Shown here: positions 24,794-31,380 of the stretch, piece after piece
Position numbering within the stretch: the first letter of the stretch is position 1
How the letters are laid out: every line of letters begins with the position of its first letter
Source: a virus
Strand: one strand, 5' to 3'
Length of the DNA: 35,665 nt
IMG/VR virus record: IMGVR_UViG_3300048015_000068
Span: 1 to 35,665 of that record
The notes under the pieces: model-generated
What the model saw: the letters and a program-made list of their open reading frames with translations, nothing else
What the model was told of the DNA's origin: nothing
The model's database searches: none
Program-made: the position numbers and the translations under genes

Positions 24794-25043
24794 CGAGCTT
24801 GGCCTTTTCCGATTCGAACCACGCTGCGATGCCCTCGAAATCGGCCTCGAACCGCTCCAGCGTCTGCTGAAACGATGAGACCATCGCGTGGCTCGCCGGC
24901 ACGGTGTGGCTCACACGCTCGCCGGTGGGCTTGAGGAAGCTGACGGTCAGTTCCTTTTCGTGGGTCGTGGTGGCAACCGCCGCCGCGTGGATCGGCACTG
25001 ATTTGGCGTTCTTTGCGGTGGTCGGATCGTCGTTGGCGGCCAT
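24786..25043 (-). CDS. Small acidic helical protein (85 aa)
   Basis: I prefer ATG at 25043, with GAGGG 8 nt upstream, over ATG at 25058. The protein has a beta segment (EKELTVSFLKPTGERVSHTV) and an amphipathic C-terminal helix (FQQTLERFEADFEGIAAWFE). I do not recognise it. It lies in the run of small genes between the two terminase subunits. Confidence 0.5.
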   Translation of the reverse strand: MAANDDPTTAKNAKSVPIHAAAVATTTHEKELTVSFLKPTGERVSHTVPASHAMVSSFQQTLERFEADFEGIAAWFESEKAKLVG

Positions 25044-25080
25044 CGGGTGTGCCCTCATAGTCCTGCGTTTTGCCGAAGCC

Positions 25081-25377
25081 CTACTTCACGTGGTGCGGAC
25101 GCATGCCCCGCTCGCCGGCCATCGGGTCGCGGTGATGATGCGGGCCGTGGTCGGGCGCGGCCGTCGCACCCATCGAGCGCCGACCGCCCTCGATCGCACC
25201 CGGACAGCAACGCTCCGAATCCTTGAGCGTGCGGCCCATGGTTTCTTCGCTGTCCGGGGGAGGATAGCGCTTCGTGCCCGGCAGCGGCCCGATCCCAAAA
25301 TCACCCCCTTTCATCACGCCGCCCGTGGTGCCTTCCATGAAACGCTGACGCGTGGGGCCATGATCTTCCGACGACAT
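25081..25377 (-). CDS. His/Gly-rich small protein (98 aa)
   Basis: ATG at 25377 has GGAG 6 nt upstream. The longer frame to 25464 has no support and crosses the control region. The product reads TGGVMKGGDFGIGPLPGTKR, then KRYPPPDSEETMGRTLKDSE, then a His cluster DHGPHHHRDPMAGERGMRPH. The N-terminal part, with repeated Gly-Pro and Arg, looks disordered. Metal binding by the His cluster is possible. No known family is recognised. Confidence 0.5.
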   Translation of the reverse strand: MSSEDHGPTRQRFMEGTTGGVMKGGDFGIGPLPGTKRYPPPDSEETMGRTLKDSERCCPGAIEGGRRSMGATAAPDHGPHHHRDPMAGERGMRPHHVK

Positions 25378-25470
25378 GCTGCACTCCAAAAACAGGGGGC
25401 CTAGTGCGCGGACGCTAGGCACAGATTCTGGTGATCCGCAACCCAAACAATACAGCAAACACAAATAGCT

Positions 25471-25512
25471 ATTCTCTAACCACCCTTTTGCCTAAAGGGT
25501 AATTCTCTAACC
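25471..25512. promoter_or_regulatory. Direct repeats flanking a hairpin in a 136-bp spacer
   Basis: The spacer 25378-25513 is AT-rich against its surroundings. ATTCTCTAACC occurs at 25471-25481 and again at 25502-25512, and a related CTCTAACTA follows. Between them ACCCTTT (25482-25488) and AAAGGGT (25494-25500) form a perfect 7-bp stem with a 5-nt loop. It could be an operator, a promoter region for the minus-strand genes to the left, or a weak terminator. No convincing -35/-10 pair was found. Confidence 0.45.
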
Positions 25513-25513
25513 T

Positions 25514-25729
25514 CTAACTAATCTTCTCGTTAAATAGTCGCAGGACTGGCGCCGGTTTGCCGAACATGGCCGGGCCATGGTGGCGGATGACGACGTGGCC
25601 AACACCGCCCATCGCACGCACCAGGTCGCGCACGGTTGGCGGCGAGAGGTGACCGCGGCGGCCGATCATCACCGGACCTTTGGCCGTGCGGAACAGAAAT
25701 GTCGTGTGGTTGTGCGGGACGTGCGGCAT
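25514..25729 (-). CDS. Small unknown protein (71 aa)
   Basis: ATG at 25729 is 1 nt after the zinc-ribbon gene's stop. The longer frame to 25783 overlaps that gene. The product, PHNHTTFLFRTAKGPVMIGR, then LSPPTVRDLVRAMGGVGHVV, then IRHHGPAMFGKPAPVLRLFN, is a small alpha/beta protein rich in His and Arg. No family is recognised. The 136-bp repeat/hairpin spacer follows it. Confidence 0.5.
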   Translation of the reverse strand: MPHVPHNHTTFLFRTAKGPVMIGRRGHLSPPTVRDLVRAMGGVGHVVIRHHGPAMFGKPAPVLRLFNEKIS

Positions 25730-25730
25730 C

Positions 25731-25925
25731 TCAGCGGCATTTCTCGCCGCCGATCGCACGCACCGCGCGCACTCGTGCGACAAACCGGATGATCAAATCA
25801 CTTACAAATCCTGGCCGCCGCGTCTCGATTTCAGCGGGCGGCGGAAACCCAAAACACGCACGACAGAATGATTGCCCAGCAAGCAAGCTGCGGCCACACC
25901 CGCAGGCGCGCGATAGGTGGCCCAC
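25731..25925 (-). CDS. Small zinc-ribbon-like protein (64 aa)
   Basis: GTG at 25925 directly follows the upstream stop, with GGGGG about 9 nt before it. The N-terminus ACGCGRSLLAGQSFCRACFG has a CxC-x10-CxxC arrangement typical of a single zinc ribbon or knuckle. The rest is Arg/Ile-rich. It may be a nucleic-acid or protein-binding adapter; no function can be stated. Confidence 0.45.
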   Translation of the reverse strand: MGHLSRACGCGRSLLAGQSFCRACFGFPPPAEIETRRPGFVSDLIIRFVARVRAVRAIGGEKCR

Positions 25926-26540
25926 TCACAGATCCCCCAGCCAGGCCCAGTCATCGGCAGATTTTGCAGCGGGCAATGCCTCCGGGACAATCTGCGCGGG
26001 CGCCAGATCGAAGACGTGCGCGCTGGTTTCGTGATGCACCTGGATCATCGGCAACGGCGCTAGCCGCGTTGCCACCGGCGCCAACGCCAGCTGTGTCGGC
26101 ATGTTTTTGGGAGGAGTCCATCCAGGAAGCTCCTGCGGCCACCACTTCATACCCCGCCGCCGGCGCCCGAGCGGCTCGATCGGCGGGGGCAGCAGCTTTG
26201 CCAGCGGGACGCCGGACGTCGGGGCGCGCGCTGACTGCGCCGGCAACGCCGCCGGAGCGCATGATGACATGCAACCCGCTGGCGACAGAGAATCCGGCAC
26301 GGGCGCCGCGAGCCTCAACACCCTTGGGGCTGCCGGCGGCGCCGGCGCGTGCTGCAGCGTCATTACCGGCCGCGCCAGACCGGCCGGCGCAGGCCGTGGC
26401 GCGCAGACGGGTTGCACAGCCACCGCCCGCAGCCGCCTGCGCACCATCACGACGACAAACCACAGGCCGCCGGCGCAGGCAATGAATAGGCCCCACCCCA
26501 CGCCCGCTACCAGCCAGACAACCGCACCCGTAGGGATCAT
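25926..26540 (-). CDS. Single-pass membrane protein with proline-rich tail (204 aa)
   Basis: ATG at 26540 overlaps the upstream stop by ATGA; the frame above it is shadow. Residues ~5-33 (GAVVWLVAGVGWGLFIACAG, GLWFVVVMV) form one strong membrane helix followed by RRRLR, so the tail is probably cytoplasmic. The ~170-residue tail is Pro/Ala-rich (APAPPAAPRVLRLAAPVPDS), with a basic GRRRRGMKWWPQELPGW segment. No enzyme motif is seen. Placed just after the small terminase with two other membrane ORFs, it could belong to a lysis cassette or a membrane takeover module, but it does not resemble holins or spanins I know. Confidence 0.5.
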   Translation of the reverse strand: MIPTGAVVWLVAGVGWGLFIACAGGLWFVVVMVRRRLRAVAVQPVCAPRPAPAGLARPVMTLQHAPAPPAAPRVLRLAAPVPDSLSPAGCMSSCAPAALPAQSARAPTSGVPLAKLLPPPIEPLGRRRRGMKWWPQELPGWTPPKNMPTQLALAPVATRLAPLPMIQVHHETSAHVFDLAPAQIVPEALPAAKSADDWAWLGDL

Positions 26541-26722
26541 GGCACACCCCTGCCGCCCGGCCGCCGCGCCCGCTGCGCGCGCCTGCGCAAGGCCCAGTCG
26601 ATAGCAGATATCACAGCGATCTGCAGAACGATTGCGATGGCGCACAACAGCAGCCAATCGCAGAGAACAGGCCAGATGTCGCTGGGCGCAGCACTGATGA
26701 CCGGCGCGCCGCCAGCCCGCAC
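26537..26722 (-). CDS. Small membrane protein (about 61 aa, start uncertain)
   Basis: The convincing part is PSDIWPVLCDWLLLCAIAIV followed by LQIAVISAIDWALRRRAQRA: one long membrane helix and a basic C-terminus. The stop overlaps the next gene by ATGA. Likely starts are GTG at 26722 or 26749; neither has a strong ribosome-binding site. It overlaps the neighbouring membrane ORF (26611-26838) in a different frame, so one of the two may be shorter than given, or they may be joined by a -1 frameshift. Confidence 0.4.
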   Translation of the reverse strand: MRAGGAPVISAAPSDIWPVLCDWLLLCAIAIVLQIAVISAIDWALRRRAQRARRPGGRGVP

Positions 26723-26838
26723 AGCCCGATCCAGATGATACCTCCGCACGCCAGGAATCCGCCAACAAACCCCGCCACCAACGCCCACGACGCGTAGCCG
26801 CTGACCATGCTGCGGCAGGCTGCGCCGACGCTATCCAC
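26611..26838 (-). CDS. Small membrane protein after small terminase (about 75 aa)
   Basis: GTG at 26838 overlaps the small terminase stop; ATG at 26808 is an alternative start. ASWALVAGFVGGFLACGGII plus WIGLCGLAARR is a clear membrane helix with a positive end. The last ~30 residues (SSVLRPATSGLFSAIGC...) look like a shadow of the overlapping membrane gene, so the real product may end or shift frame there. Holin-like size and topology; function unproven. Confidence 0.4.
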   Translation of the reverse strand: MDSVGAACRSMVSGYASWALVAGFVGGFLACGGIIWIGLCGLAARRSSVLRPATSGLFSAIGCCCAPSQSFCRSL

Positions 26839-27367
26839 TGGACGTGCTTCCGCTCGCCTCGCCGTCGATCACCGGCGCCGTGCGATCGACCATCAGCAGC
26901 GTGATGGGCTTCACGCCCACCTGCTCGACCTTGTCAATGAACAAGCCGCGAATGCGCCCGAGCTGGGTGAGCGCATCGCCCTTGTTGTGCACCCGGATTT
27001 TGATGATCGACGGCCGTCCCCGTTTGGCCTGGCTGATCTCGATCGAGGCCACCGCCCGTTGCTGATCTTCGGTCCACTCCTTGATGGGCTTCATCCGGCC
27101 CGATGGCTCGAAGATGTCGGCCACATTAAAAAGGGCGATCCTGGCAAATTCCCTAATGATTTCAGTGGCCGAAATATCAGCCAAATCTGCAAGCTGTTGT
27201 TGTTTGGCTGAAATCGCCGCCTTGATACTGGCATACCTGAGCAACTTCACAGCGGTTGAAGTGGCACTTCGCTTGTTATAGCCCGCCCGGATGGCCGCCT
27301 GGGTGCCATTGCCGTCGACCAAATACTCGAGCACGAAACGCCGCTGGCGGTCATTCATGACTGCCAT
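26831..27367 (-). CDS. terS: Terminase small subunit (178 aa)
   Basis: The N-terminus, NDRQRRFVLEYLVDGNGTQA, then AIRAGYNKRSATSTAVKLLR, is the DNA-binding helix-turn-helix of terminase small subunits (xxxRQxxFVxEYLxDxNxTQAAIRAGY). The middle (EIIREFARIALFNVADIFEP) and VASIEISQAKRGRPSIIKIR follow the usual pattern of that family. The C-terminus is short and disordered (DGEASGSTSSG). It recognises phage DNA and loads the large subunit. It is separated from terL by about ten small genes, which is unusual. ATG at 27367 is used; ATG at 27358 is an alternative. Confidence 0.85.
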   Translation of the reverse strand: MAVMNDRQRRFVLEYLVDGNGTQAAIRAGYNKRSATSTAVKLLRYASIKAAISAKQQQLADLADISATEIIREFARIALFNVADIFEPSGRMKPIKEWTEDQQRAVASIEISQAKRGRPSIIKIRVHNKGDALTQLGRIRGLFIDKVEQVGVKPITLLMVDRTAPVIDGEASGSTSSG

Positions 27368-27467
27368 CCCAATCGCCCCAATTTGAGATTTATTTCCTTC
27401 ACGCTGGATGCACCCTCAACCAACCCAAAACCCAATAAACACGGGCTTTCTGCCCTTCTGCCGCACT

Positions 27468-27503
27468 CCCCATTTCCCCCGAAAGTTCCCCCGATTTGCC
27501 CCC
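27468..27503 (-). promoter_or_regulatory. G-quadruplex motif
   Basis: On the minus strand the runs are G5, G5, G5 and G4 with loops of 6, 7 and 4 nt; on the plus strand these are C runs at 27468-27471, 27476-27480, 27488-27492 and 27499-27503. It fits the standard intramolecular quadruplex pattern. Confidence 0.6.
27477..27502 (+). repeat. 26-bp direct repeat, copy 1
   Basis: The 26 bases CCCCGAAAGTTCCCCCGATT (then TGCCCC) are identical to copy 2, 130 bp to the right. An inverted partial copy lies at ~27585-27600 (AACTTCGGGGGAAA). Confidence 0.75.
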
Positions 27504-27514
27504 GATTTTTCGTT

Positions 27515-27582
27515 CATGCGCCGCCGTATCGGGGTAAAAAAATCGGTTTCCCCCGATTTTTTACCCCCGTAGGGGGCGCATG
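27515..27582. repeat. 68-nt near-perfect inverted repeat
   Basis: The outer arms CATGCGCC (27515-27522) and GGCGCATG (27575-27582) are perfect complements. The inner arms GGGGTAAAAAAATCGG (27531-27546) and CCGATTTTTTACCCC (27553-27567) pair with a single extra A, closing on a 6-nt loop. No U-tract follows on either strand beyond the arms, so a cruciform or protein-binding palindrome is more likely than a simple terminator. Confidence 0.7.
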
Positions 27583-27606
27583 AATCAACTTCGGGGGAAA
27601 CTTTTT

Positions 27607-27632
27607 CCCCGAAAGTTCCCCCGATTTGCCCC
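27607..27632 (+). repeat. 26-bp direct repeat, copy 2
   Basis: It is identical to 27477-27502. It lies about 40 bp from the 3' end of the RepA-like gene. Confidence 0.75.
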
Positions 27633-27675
27633 GAAAGTTGAGTTTGTATCGAAACCGGCATTAAAAATCGTCCTC

Positions 27676-28911
27676 CTATTCGATCCATGGGAAATTAGTC
27701 GGTTCTCCGGAAAGTGTTCTGAACCCGCGGGGCGCGTCGGCACCCGTCTTTTTGCCTTGCTCGAATTGGCAGATGCGAACCAAACCGGAGGCCTCAAGCT
27801 GGCTCAGGGCTTGACGCTGAGCAACCTTGCCATCGACGCCGGCCTTCTCCAGGCAATGAGAGATGGAGCGGGGCCTTGAGCCCAGTTGCGGCGACCAGGG
27901 CCCGTCCGGTGAACCTTTGGCGATAAGGTCTACGATGCGAGCGAGAATGGCTTGATCCACCTGCGATGCCGGCGGTGTCCACGGCACGGGAATAGCCACC
28001 CTGTCTCCGTTGACCAGCTCGTATTCGCGACGCTCGAACCACTCGGCGTTTTCCAAGCGGGAATAGTTTTTCTTGGCATCGTCGAGACGGAAAAAATCTT
28101 TTCTGAATTCCTCCTCAATTCCTAAGTCCTGCGCTTCCTTTTCGGACATCAATGCGCAGGTAAGAACAATCCGGCCGGCGCCGACGATCGAGGAAGCGCC
28201 GCGGATTTGGTCCGGATCGCCCGGCGATTTGATGCCTTTACTTGTGTGAAACAGGATCGAAATGGCGCATCTGAACTCTTTGGCCATGCTGCGAAACCTT
28301 GCCAAAACCGCGCGTATGGCAGTGTTGTCGTTTTCCTCGACGTCGTGGAGCTCGACAAATGGATCAAGATAAACGGTGTCGGGCTTGGTGTCGCCTATGA
28401 CCTGCTCCAGCTCGTCCATGGCTTCGGTGTTGACGAGCACTCCGCCGGCCCGATCTGTTCCGAGCAACGTGCCCACTTCGTGTGGGCCCACGAGAATGAG
28501 GTTTTCCAGAAGCTCTTTAGGCGTGGTGCCAAGGCGCCTGCTCATGGCGCTGTAGCGCCGCTGCAGCTCATGCTGATCGTCCTCAACATTGTAGGACAAC
28601 GATCGCAGTGGCTCATGAGAGGCGGACCGGAAACGACCGTATGGTGATCCCAAGCTGTGAGCAGCGGACCATGCGACCACCAGGGACGATTTGCCGACGG
28701 ATCCCGGGCCAGCCAGGACGGTGACCGACCCGCGTAGCAAATAGCCTGGCGCTACCCAAGGGCGCGGCGGAATGTCAGCCTCGTCCCAGGGCTGCAATAT
28801 GCGATAAAGCGCGCCACGCTCTGAGACGACGCGAACAAGCGGCAATACGCGCTGCCTGTGCCCGCGTGCGGAGCCGAACAACGCGCGCTCATCATCCTCT
28901 GACCTTGACAC
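27676..28911 (-). CDS. RepA/RecA-fold ATPase (AAA_25-type), putative replicative helicase (411 aa)
   Basis: GTG at 28911 has GGGGAG 5 nt upstream and is preferred to the start at 28938, which lies further inside the previous gene. Residues ~68-75 are GPGSVGKS (Walker A). LSYNVEDDQHELQRRYSAM carries the family's E-D motif after strand 2. TVYLDPFVELHDVEENDNTA is Walker B, ISILFHTSKG and IRGASSIVGAGRIVLT are the sensor and Gly-loop motifs, as in RSF1010 RepA-like and plasmid/phage AAA_25 ATPases. The C-terminal ~100 residues resemble a winged helix (SISHCLEKAGVDGKVAQRQA, LSQLEASGLVRI). It probably forms a hexameric helicase or loader for phage replication. The origin-like repeats lie right after it. 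Confidence 0.75.
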   Translation of the reverse strand: MSRSEDDERALFGSARGHRQRVLPLVRVVSERGALYRILQPWDEADIPPRPWVAPGYLLRGSVTVLAGPGSVGKSSLVVAWSAAHSLGSPYGRFRSASHEPLRSLSYNVEDDQHELQRRYSAMSRRLGTTPKELLENLILVGPHEVGTLLGTDRAGGVLVNTEAMDELEQVIGDTKPDTVYLDPFVELHDVEENDNTAIRAVLARFRSMAKEFRCAISILFHTSKGIKSPGDPDQIRGASSIVGAGRIVLTCALMSEKEAQDLGIEEEFRKDFFRLDDAKKNYSRLENAEWFERREYELVNGDRVAIPVPWTPPASQVDQAILARIVDLIAKGSPDGPWSPQLGSRPRSISHCLEKAGVDGKVAQRQALSQLEASGLVRICQFEQGKKTGADAPRGFRTLSGEPTNFPWIE

Positions 28912-29539
28912 GACCGCTCCCCGTTTTTGGGGCAACAACCCGCTTGCACAGTTGAACGACGAACTCGCGAGGTGGATGCAGATCGGCCTTGCGAAAACAC
29001 TTCACCGCCGATTCGATAATTTTCGTCGCACTTTCGCGATCAAAAAATTGTTGCCTGGCCGCTTTCTTCGCAGCTTCAATGACCGCGTCGGCTTTTGCTT
29101 GCGCCTGTTTCCATTCCGCTTTGAATGCGGCATCTGCCCACGCAGCGGGCCAGTTCATCCTCTCGGCCATCTGTTTGAACAGGGCGGAGGAAGCGACGTA
29201 ATCGTCGTTGCTGGCCATGCACAGCGCCGCCATAACGGCGTCGTCTTCAACATCCATTCGACCGGTTTTGCGCATCCACGCGATGCACGGCGAAGCCTCA
29301 AATACCCTCGGCGCAGAGACATAAAAATTAAAAATATCGCGTTCGTTATCGCGCACGCCATAGGTGACGTCGCCAATCGGATCGGTGTCGCCAGAGCTTT
29401 GCGAACTGACATGCATAGGGTGAAATTTGACGTATTCGTCAAAAGGCATTCCGGACGGAAATTTTTCGGCCAGTTCTTTTAGGCGTTGCTGCGATTGCCG
29501 AATCGCTTCGGGCGAAACTGGCAAACTGTCGGCCGTCAT
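28892..29539 (-). CDS. Unknown early protein (215 aa)
   Basis: ATG at 29539 overlaps the nuclease stop by ATGA. The sequence has a helical N-terminus (SPEAIRQSQQRLKELAEKFP), a mixed middle (RDNERDIFNFYVSAPRVFEA, SPCIAWMRKTGRMDVEDDAV, NDDYVASSALFKQMAERMNW) and a long charged helix (EWKQAQAKADAVIEAAKKAA). No motif is recognised. Its place between a VRR-NUC nuclease and a RepA-like ATPase suggests a replication accessory or loader function. Confidence 0.6.
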   Translation of the reverse strand: MTADSLPVSPEAIRQSQQRLKELAEKFPSGMPFDEYVKFHPMHVSSQSSGDTDPIGDVTYGVRDNERDIFNFYVSAPRVFEASPCIAWMRKTGRMDVEDDAVMAALCMASNDDYVASSALFKQMAERMNWPAAWADAAFKAEWKQAQAKADAVIEAAKKAARQQFFDRESATKIIESAVKCFRKADLHPPREFVVQLCKRVVAPKTGSGRVKVRG

Positions 29540-29931
29540 GACACAGCCACCAGCCGCAGAACATCTTGCTCGGACCTCAATTCGGCCGCTCGACCGCCGG
29601 CCTCAATCACATTGCGGGCAAAATTGGCCTGCAGGTCACTTAGCTTGTCCCGTCCGACCTTGGCGTCGCCGGCGGTAAACACCGCGATCTTTTGGCCCAC
29701 CATGTCGGGCGTGATCGTGATCGTGACCCAGCCGATCAGATCCAGGCTGCCAGGTGCCAAGCCGGTTTCCTTGCGCACCGGATTTACCAGAGTGACCCAT
29801 CCAGGCCCCTGTTCTTTGACCGTTCCCTGCCAGAACAGTCCGCGCACGTTCTGGAACAGGCGGCAATGCAGCGCCTGCTCGCCGAGCTTGAGGCGTATCC
29901 GGCGCATGAGGTCCTGATGGGGCGTGCTCAT
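29536..29931 (-). CDS. VRR-NUC-type nuclease (131 aa)
   Basis: ATG at 29931 overlaps the helicase stop by ATGA; the long frame above it is a shadow of the helicase gene. The order LHCRLFQNVRGLFWQGTVKE, GLAPGSLDLIGWVTITITPD and MVGQKIAVFTAGDAKVGRDK, then LSDLQANFARNVIEAGGRAA, is that of phage VRR-NUC domains: (G)xxDL(I)G, a strand, ExK, and the QxxF helix with AGG. Asp64 and Asp89/Lys91 (AGDAK) would be the metal and catalytic residues. The usual ExK is DxK here. Such nucleases cut branched DNA and often sit beside an SF2 helicase, as here. Confidence 0.75.
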   Translation of the reverse strand: MSTPHQDLMRRIRLKLGEQALHCRLFQNVRGLFWQGTVKEQGPGWVTLVNPVRKETGLAPGSLDLIGWVTITITPDMVGQKIAVFTAGDAKVGRDKLSDLQANFARNVIEAGGRAAELRSEQDVLRLVAVS

Positions 29932-31370
29932 GCCGTCATCGCCTCCGGCAGTGCCTCGCGGCGGTTTCGCGCGTCGATCCTGGATTTGACAAAGGGCCAG
30001 ACGCGATGCACCCAGAACGGGGAGTAACCCCGTTCTTTGGCCATCGCCTGCACGTCGTCGTACGACCAGCACGCGTTCAGTGCCTGCTTGAACGGCACCG
30101 CATGCTTGACCTTGGGCTTCTCGGCCTTGGCTTGAGCCTTGACGCCGGACACCTCGACCAGCTGTCCGCGCACCATCTTGGGCACCGTGCGGGCAGGCGC
30201 GGGCGCTGCCACGTATTCGTGCCCGCAGGCAGGGCACAGGCGCGCAGGTTGATGGCAGCAGTAGCACACGGGGCACTGCTTGACGGCGGCCGCCTGGGCG
30301 CGTGCAGGCGCGCCGGAGAGGTCCCATTTGCGGGGCGCGTCCGGCATGCCGTGGCCGCGATGGATATTGCCCACGTGATCCAGGATGATGGTGCGCGAGC
30401 CGTCCGCTTTCGGCCGCAGGGCGCGCCCGATCTGCTGGAGGTAAAGCACGAGCGACAGGGTTGGCCGGGCCAGGATCGCGCCTTGAACCGCCGGGATATC
30501 GGTGCCCTCGCTCACCACATCGCACGAACACAGCACGTTCAAGCGCCCGTCGCCGATCGAGGCGATCAATCGCTCGCGCTCGTAGTCGCGCGTCTTGCCG
30601 TCCACTGCGGCCGCTTGCCAGCCGGCCTCGCGGAAGGCGGCCGCCATATTATGCGCGTGCTCGACTGTGGCGCAGAAGGCCAGCGCCGGTTTGCCGTTCA
30701 GCTTATCTTTGTAGTGCTCGATGATATCGCCGTGCACGCGTCGCGTATCCATGGCCTTGGCCGAATCCGCGGCGGAATAGTCGCCGGCCGTCTTGCGCAG
30801 GCCTGCCAGGTTCGCCTGCACCGGCGGCGCATAATACGTGTAGCGCGACAGGAAGCCGCGGTCCTGCAGCTCGCGCATGGTGGGCCCTTTCACCAGCACA
30901 TCGAAGGCGTCGCCGAGGCCTCTGCCGTCCAGGCGTGAAGGCGTGGCTGTGACGCCCAGCACATAGGCGTCCGGCCAGGCCTGCATGATTTTCATATAGC
31001 TGCCCGACACCGCGTGATGGGCTTCATCCGGAATAAACAGGTTTGGCTGCCGCAGCCTGCCAAGCCGATTGCCGATCGTCTGGATCATTCCGACCTGCAC
31101 GGGCGCCGACGACTCTGGATAATCCGGCGCTATGAAACCGTGGCGCACCCGTTCGCGCGTGAGCGCCTTGCCGATCTGGCGCACGATCTCGATGCGGTGA
31201 GCGGCCAGTGTGACCGTAAGCCCGCGTCCGGCCACTTCCTGCGCGATATGGCTGAAACACACGGTTTTGCCAAAACCCGTTGGCGCTACGCCAAGAACAC
31301 GGCGGTGCGAGCGCATGGCAACGCGGATGTCCTCGACAAACTTCGTTTGCGTATCGCGCAGAACAACCAC
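29928..31370 (-). CDS. SF2 DEAD/DEAH-box helicase with C-terminal zinc ribbon (480 aa)
   Basis: Motifs in order: Q/I at RVLGVAPTGFGKT (Walker A, ~25-36), LAAHRIEIVRQI (Ia), FIPDEAHHA (II, DEAH), VLGVTATPSR (III), LAFCATVEHAHNMAAAFREA (IV), CSCDVVSEGTDIPAVQGAIL (V) and LYLQQIGRALRPK (VI). This is the organisation of T5/YejH/RadD-like SF2 helicases. A zinc ribbon follows: CPVCYCCHQPARLCPACGHE. The C-terminal ~70 residues form a helical tail (PFKQALNACWSYDDVQAMAK). It probably unwinds branched DNA in phage replication or recombination, together with the VRR-NUC protein encoded next. The start is GTG at 31370, 10 nt after the preceding gene. Confidence 0.85.
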   Translation of the reverse strand: MVVLRDTQTKFVEDIRVAMRSHRRVLGVAPTGFGKTVCFSHIAQEVAGRGLTVTLAAHRIEIVRQIGKALTRERVRHGFIAPDYPESSAPVQVGMIQTIGNRLGRLRQPNLFIPDEAHHAVSGSYMKIMQAWPDAYVLGVTATPSRLDGRGLGDAFDVLVKGPTMRELQDRGFLSRYTYYAPPVQANLAGLRKTAGDYSAADSAKAMDTRRVHGDIIEHYKDKLNGKPALAFCATVEHAHNMAAAFREAGWQAAAVDGKTRDYERERLIASIGDGRLNVLCSCDVVSEGTDIPAVQGAILARPTLSLVLYLQQIGRALRPKADGSRTIILDHVGNIHRGHGMPDAPRKWDLSGAPARAQAAAVKQCPVCYCCHQPARLCPACGHEYVAAPAPARTVPKMVRGQLVEVSGVKAQAKAEKPKVKHAVPFKQALNACWSYDDVQAMAKERGYSPFWVHRVWPFVKSRIDARNRREALPEAMTA

Positions 31371-31380
31371 CGGCAGAGCC

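Larger units (their letters stand above)
27368..27675. other. 308-bp non-coding control/origin-like region between early and late genes
   Basis: No convincing gene is present. The segment is packed with G-run sequence on the minus strand: two identical 26-bp repeats, a 68-nt near-palindrome, and four consecutive G4-5 runs. It lies between a RepA-like ATPase gene and the small terminase, in the direction of transcription. It may be a replication origin, a late promoter/operator, or both; nothing in the sequence decides between these. Confidence 0.55.

Noticed and set aside
26611-26838. Direct naming as a holin
   Set aside because: Size and helix fit, but no family sequence or endolysin neighbour supports it.
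27416-27688. 90-codon minus-strand frame over the repeat region
   Set aside because: Its sequence is produced by the repeats and palindrome, it has no ribosome-binding site seen, and it overlaps the RepA-like 3' end.
29932-30531. 200-codon N-terminal extension of the VRR-NUC frame
   Set aside because: It is a shadow of the helicase gene; ATG at 29931 overlaps the helicase stop by ATGA.
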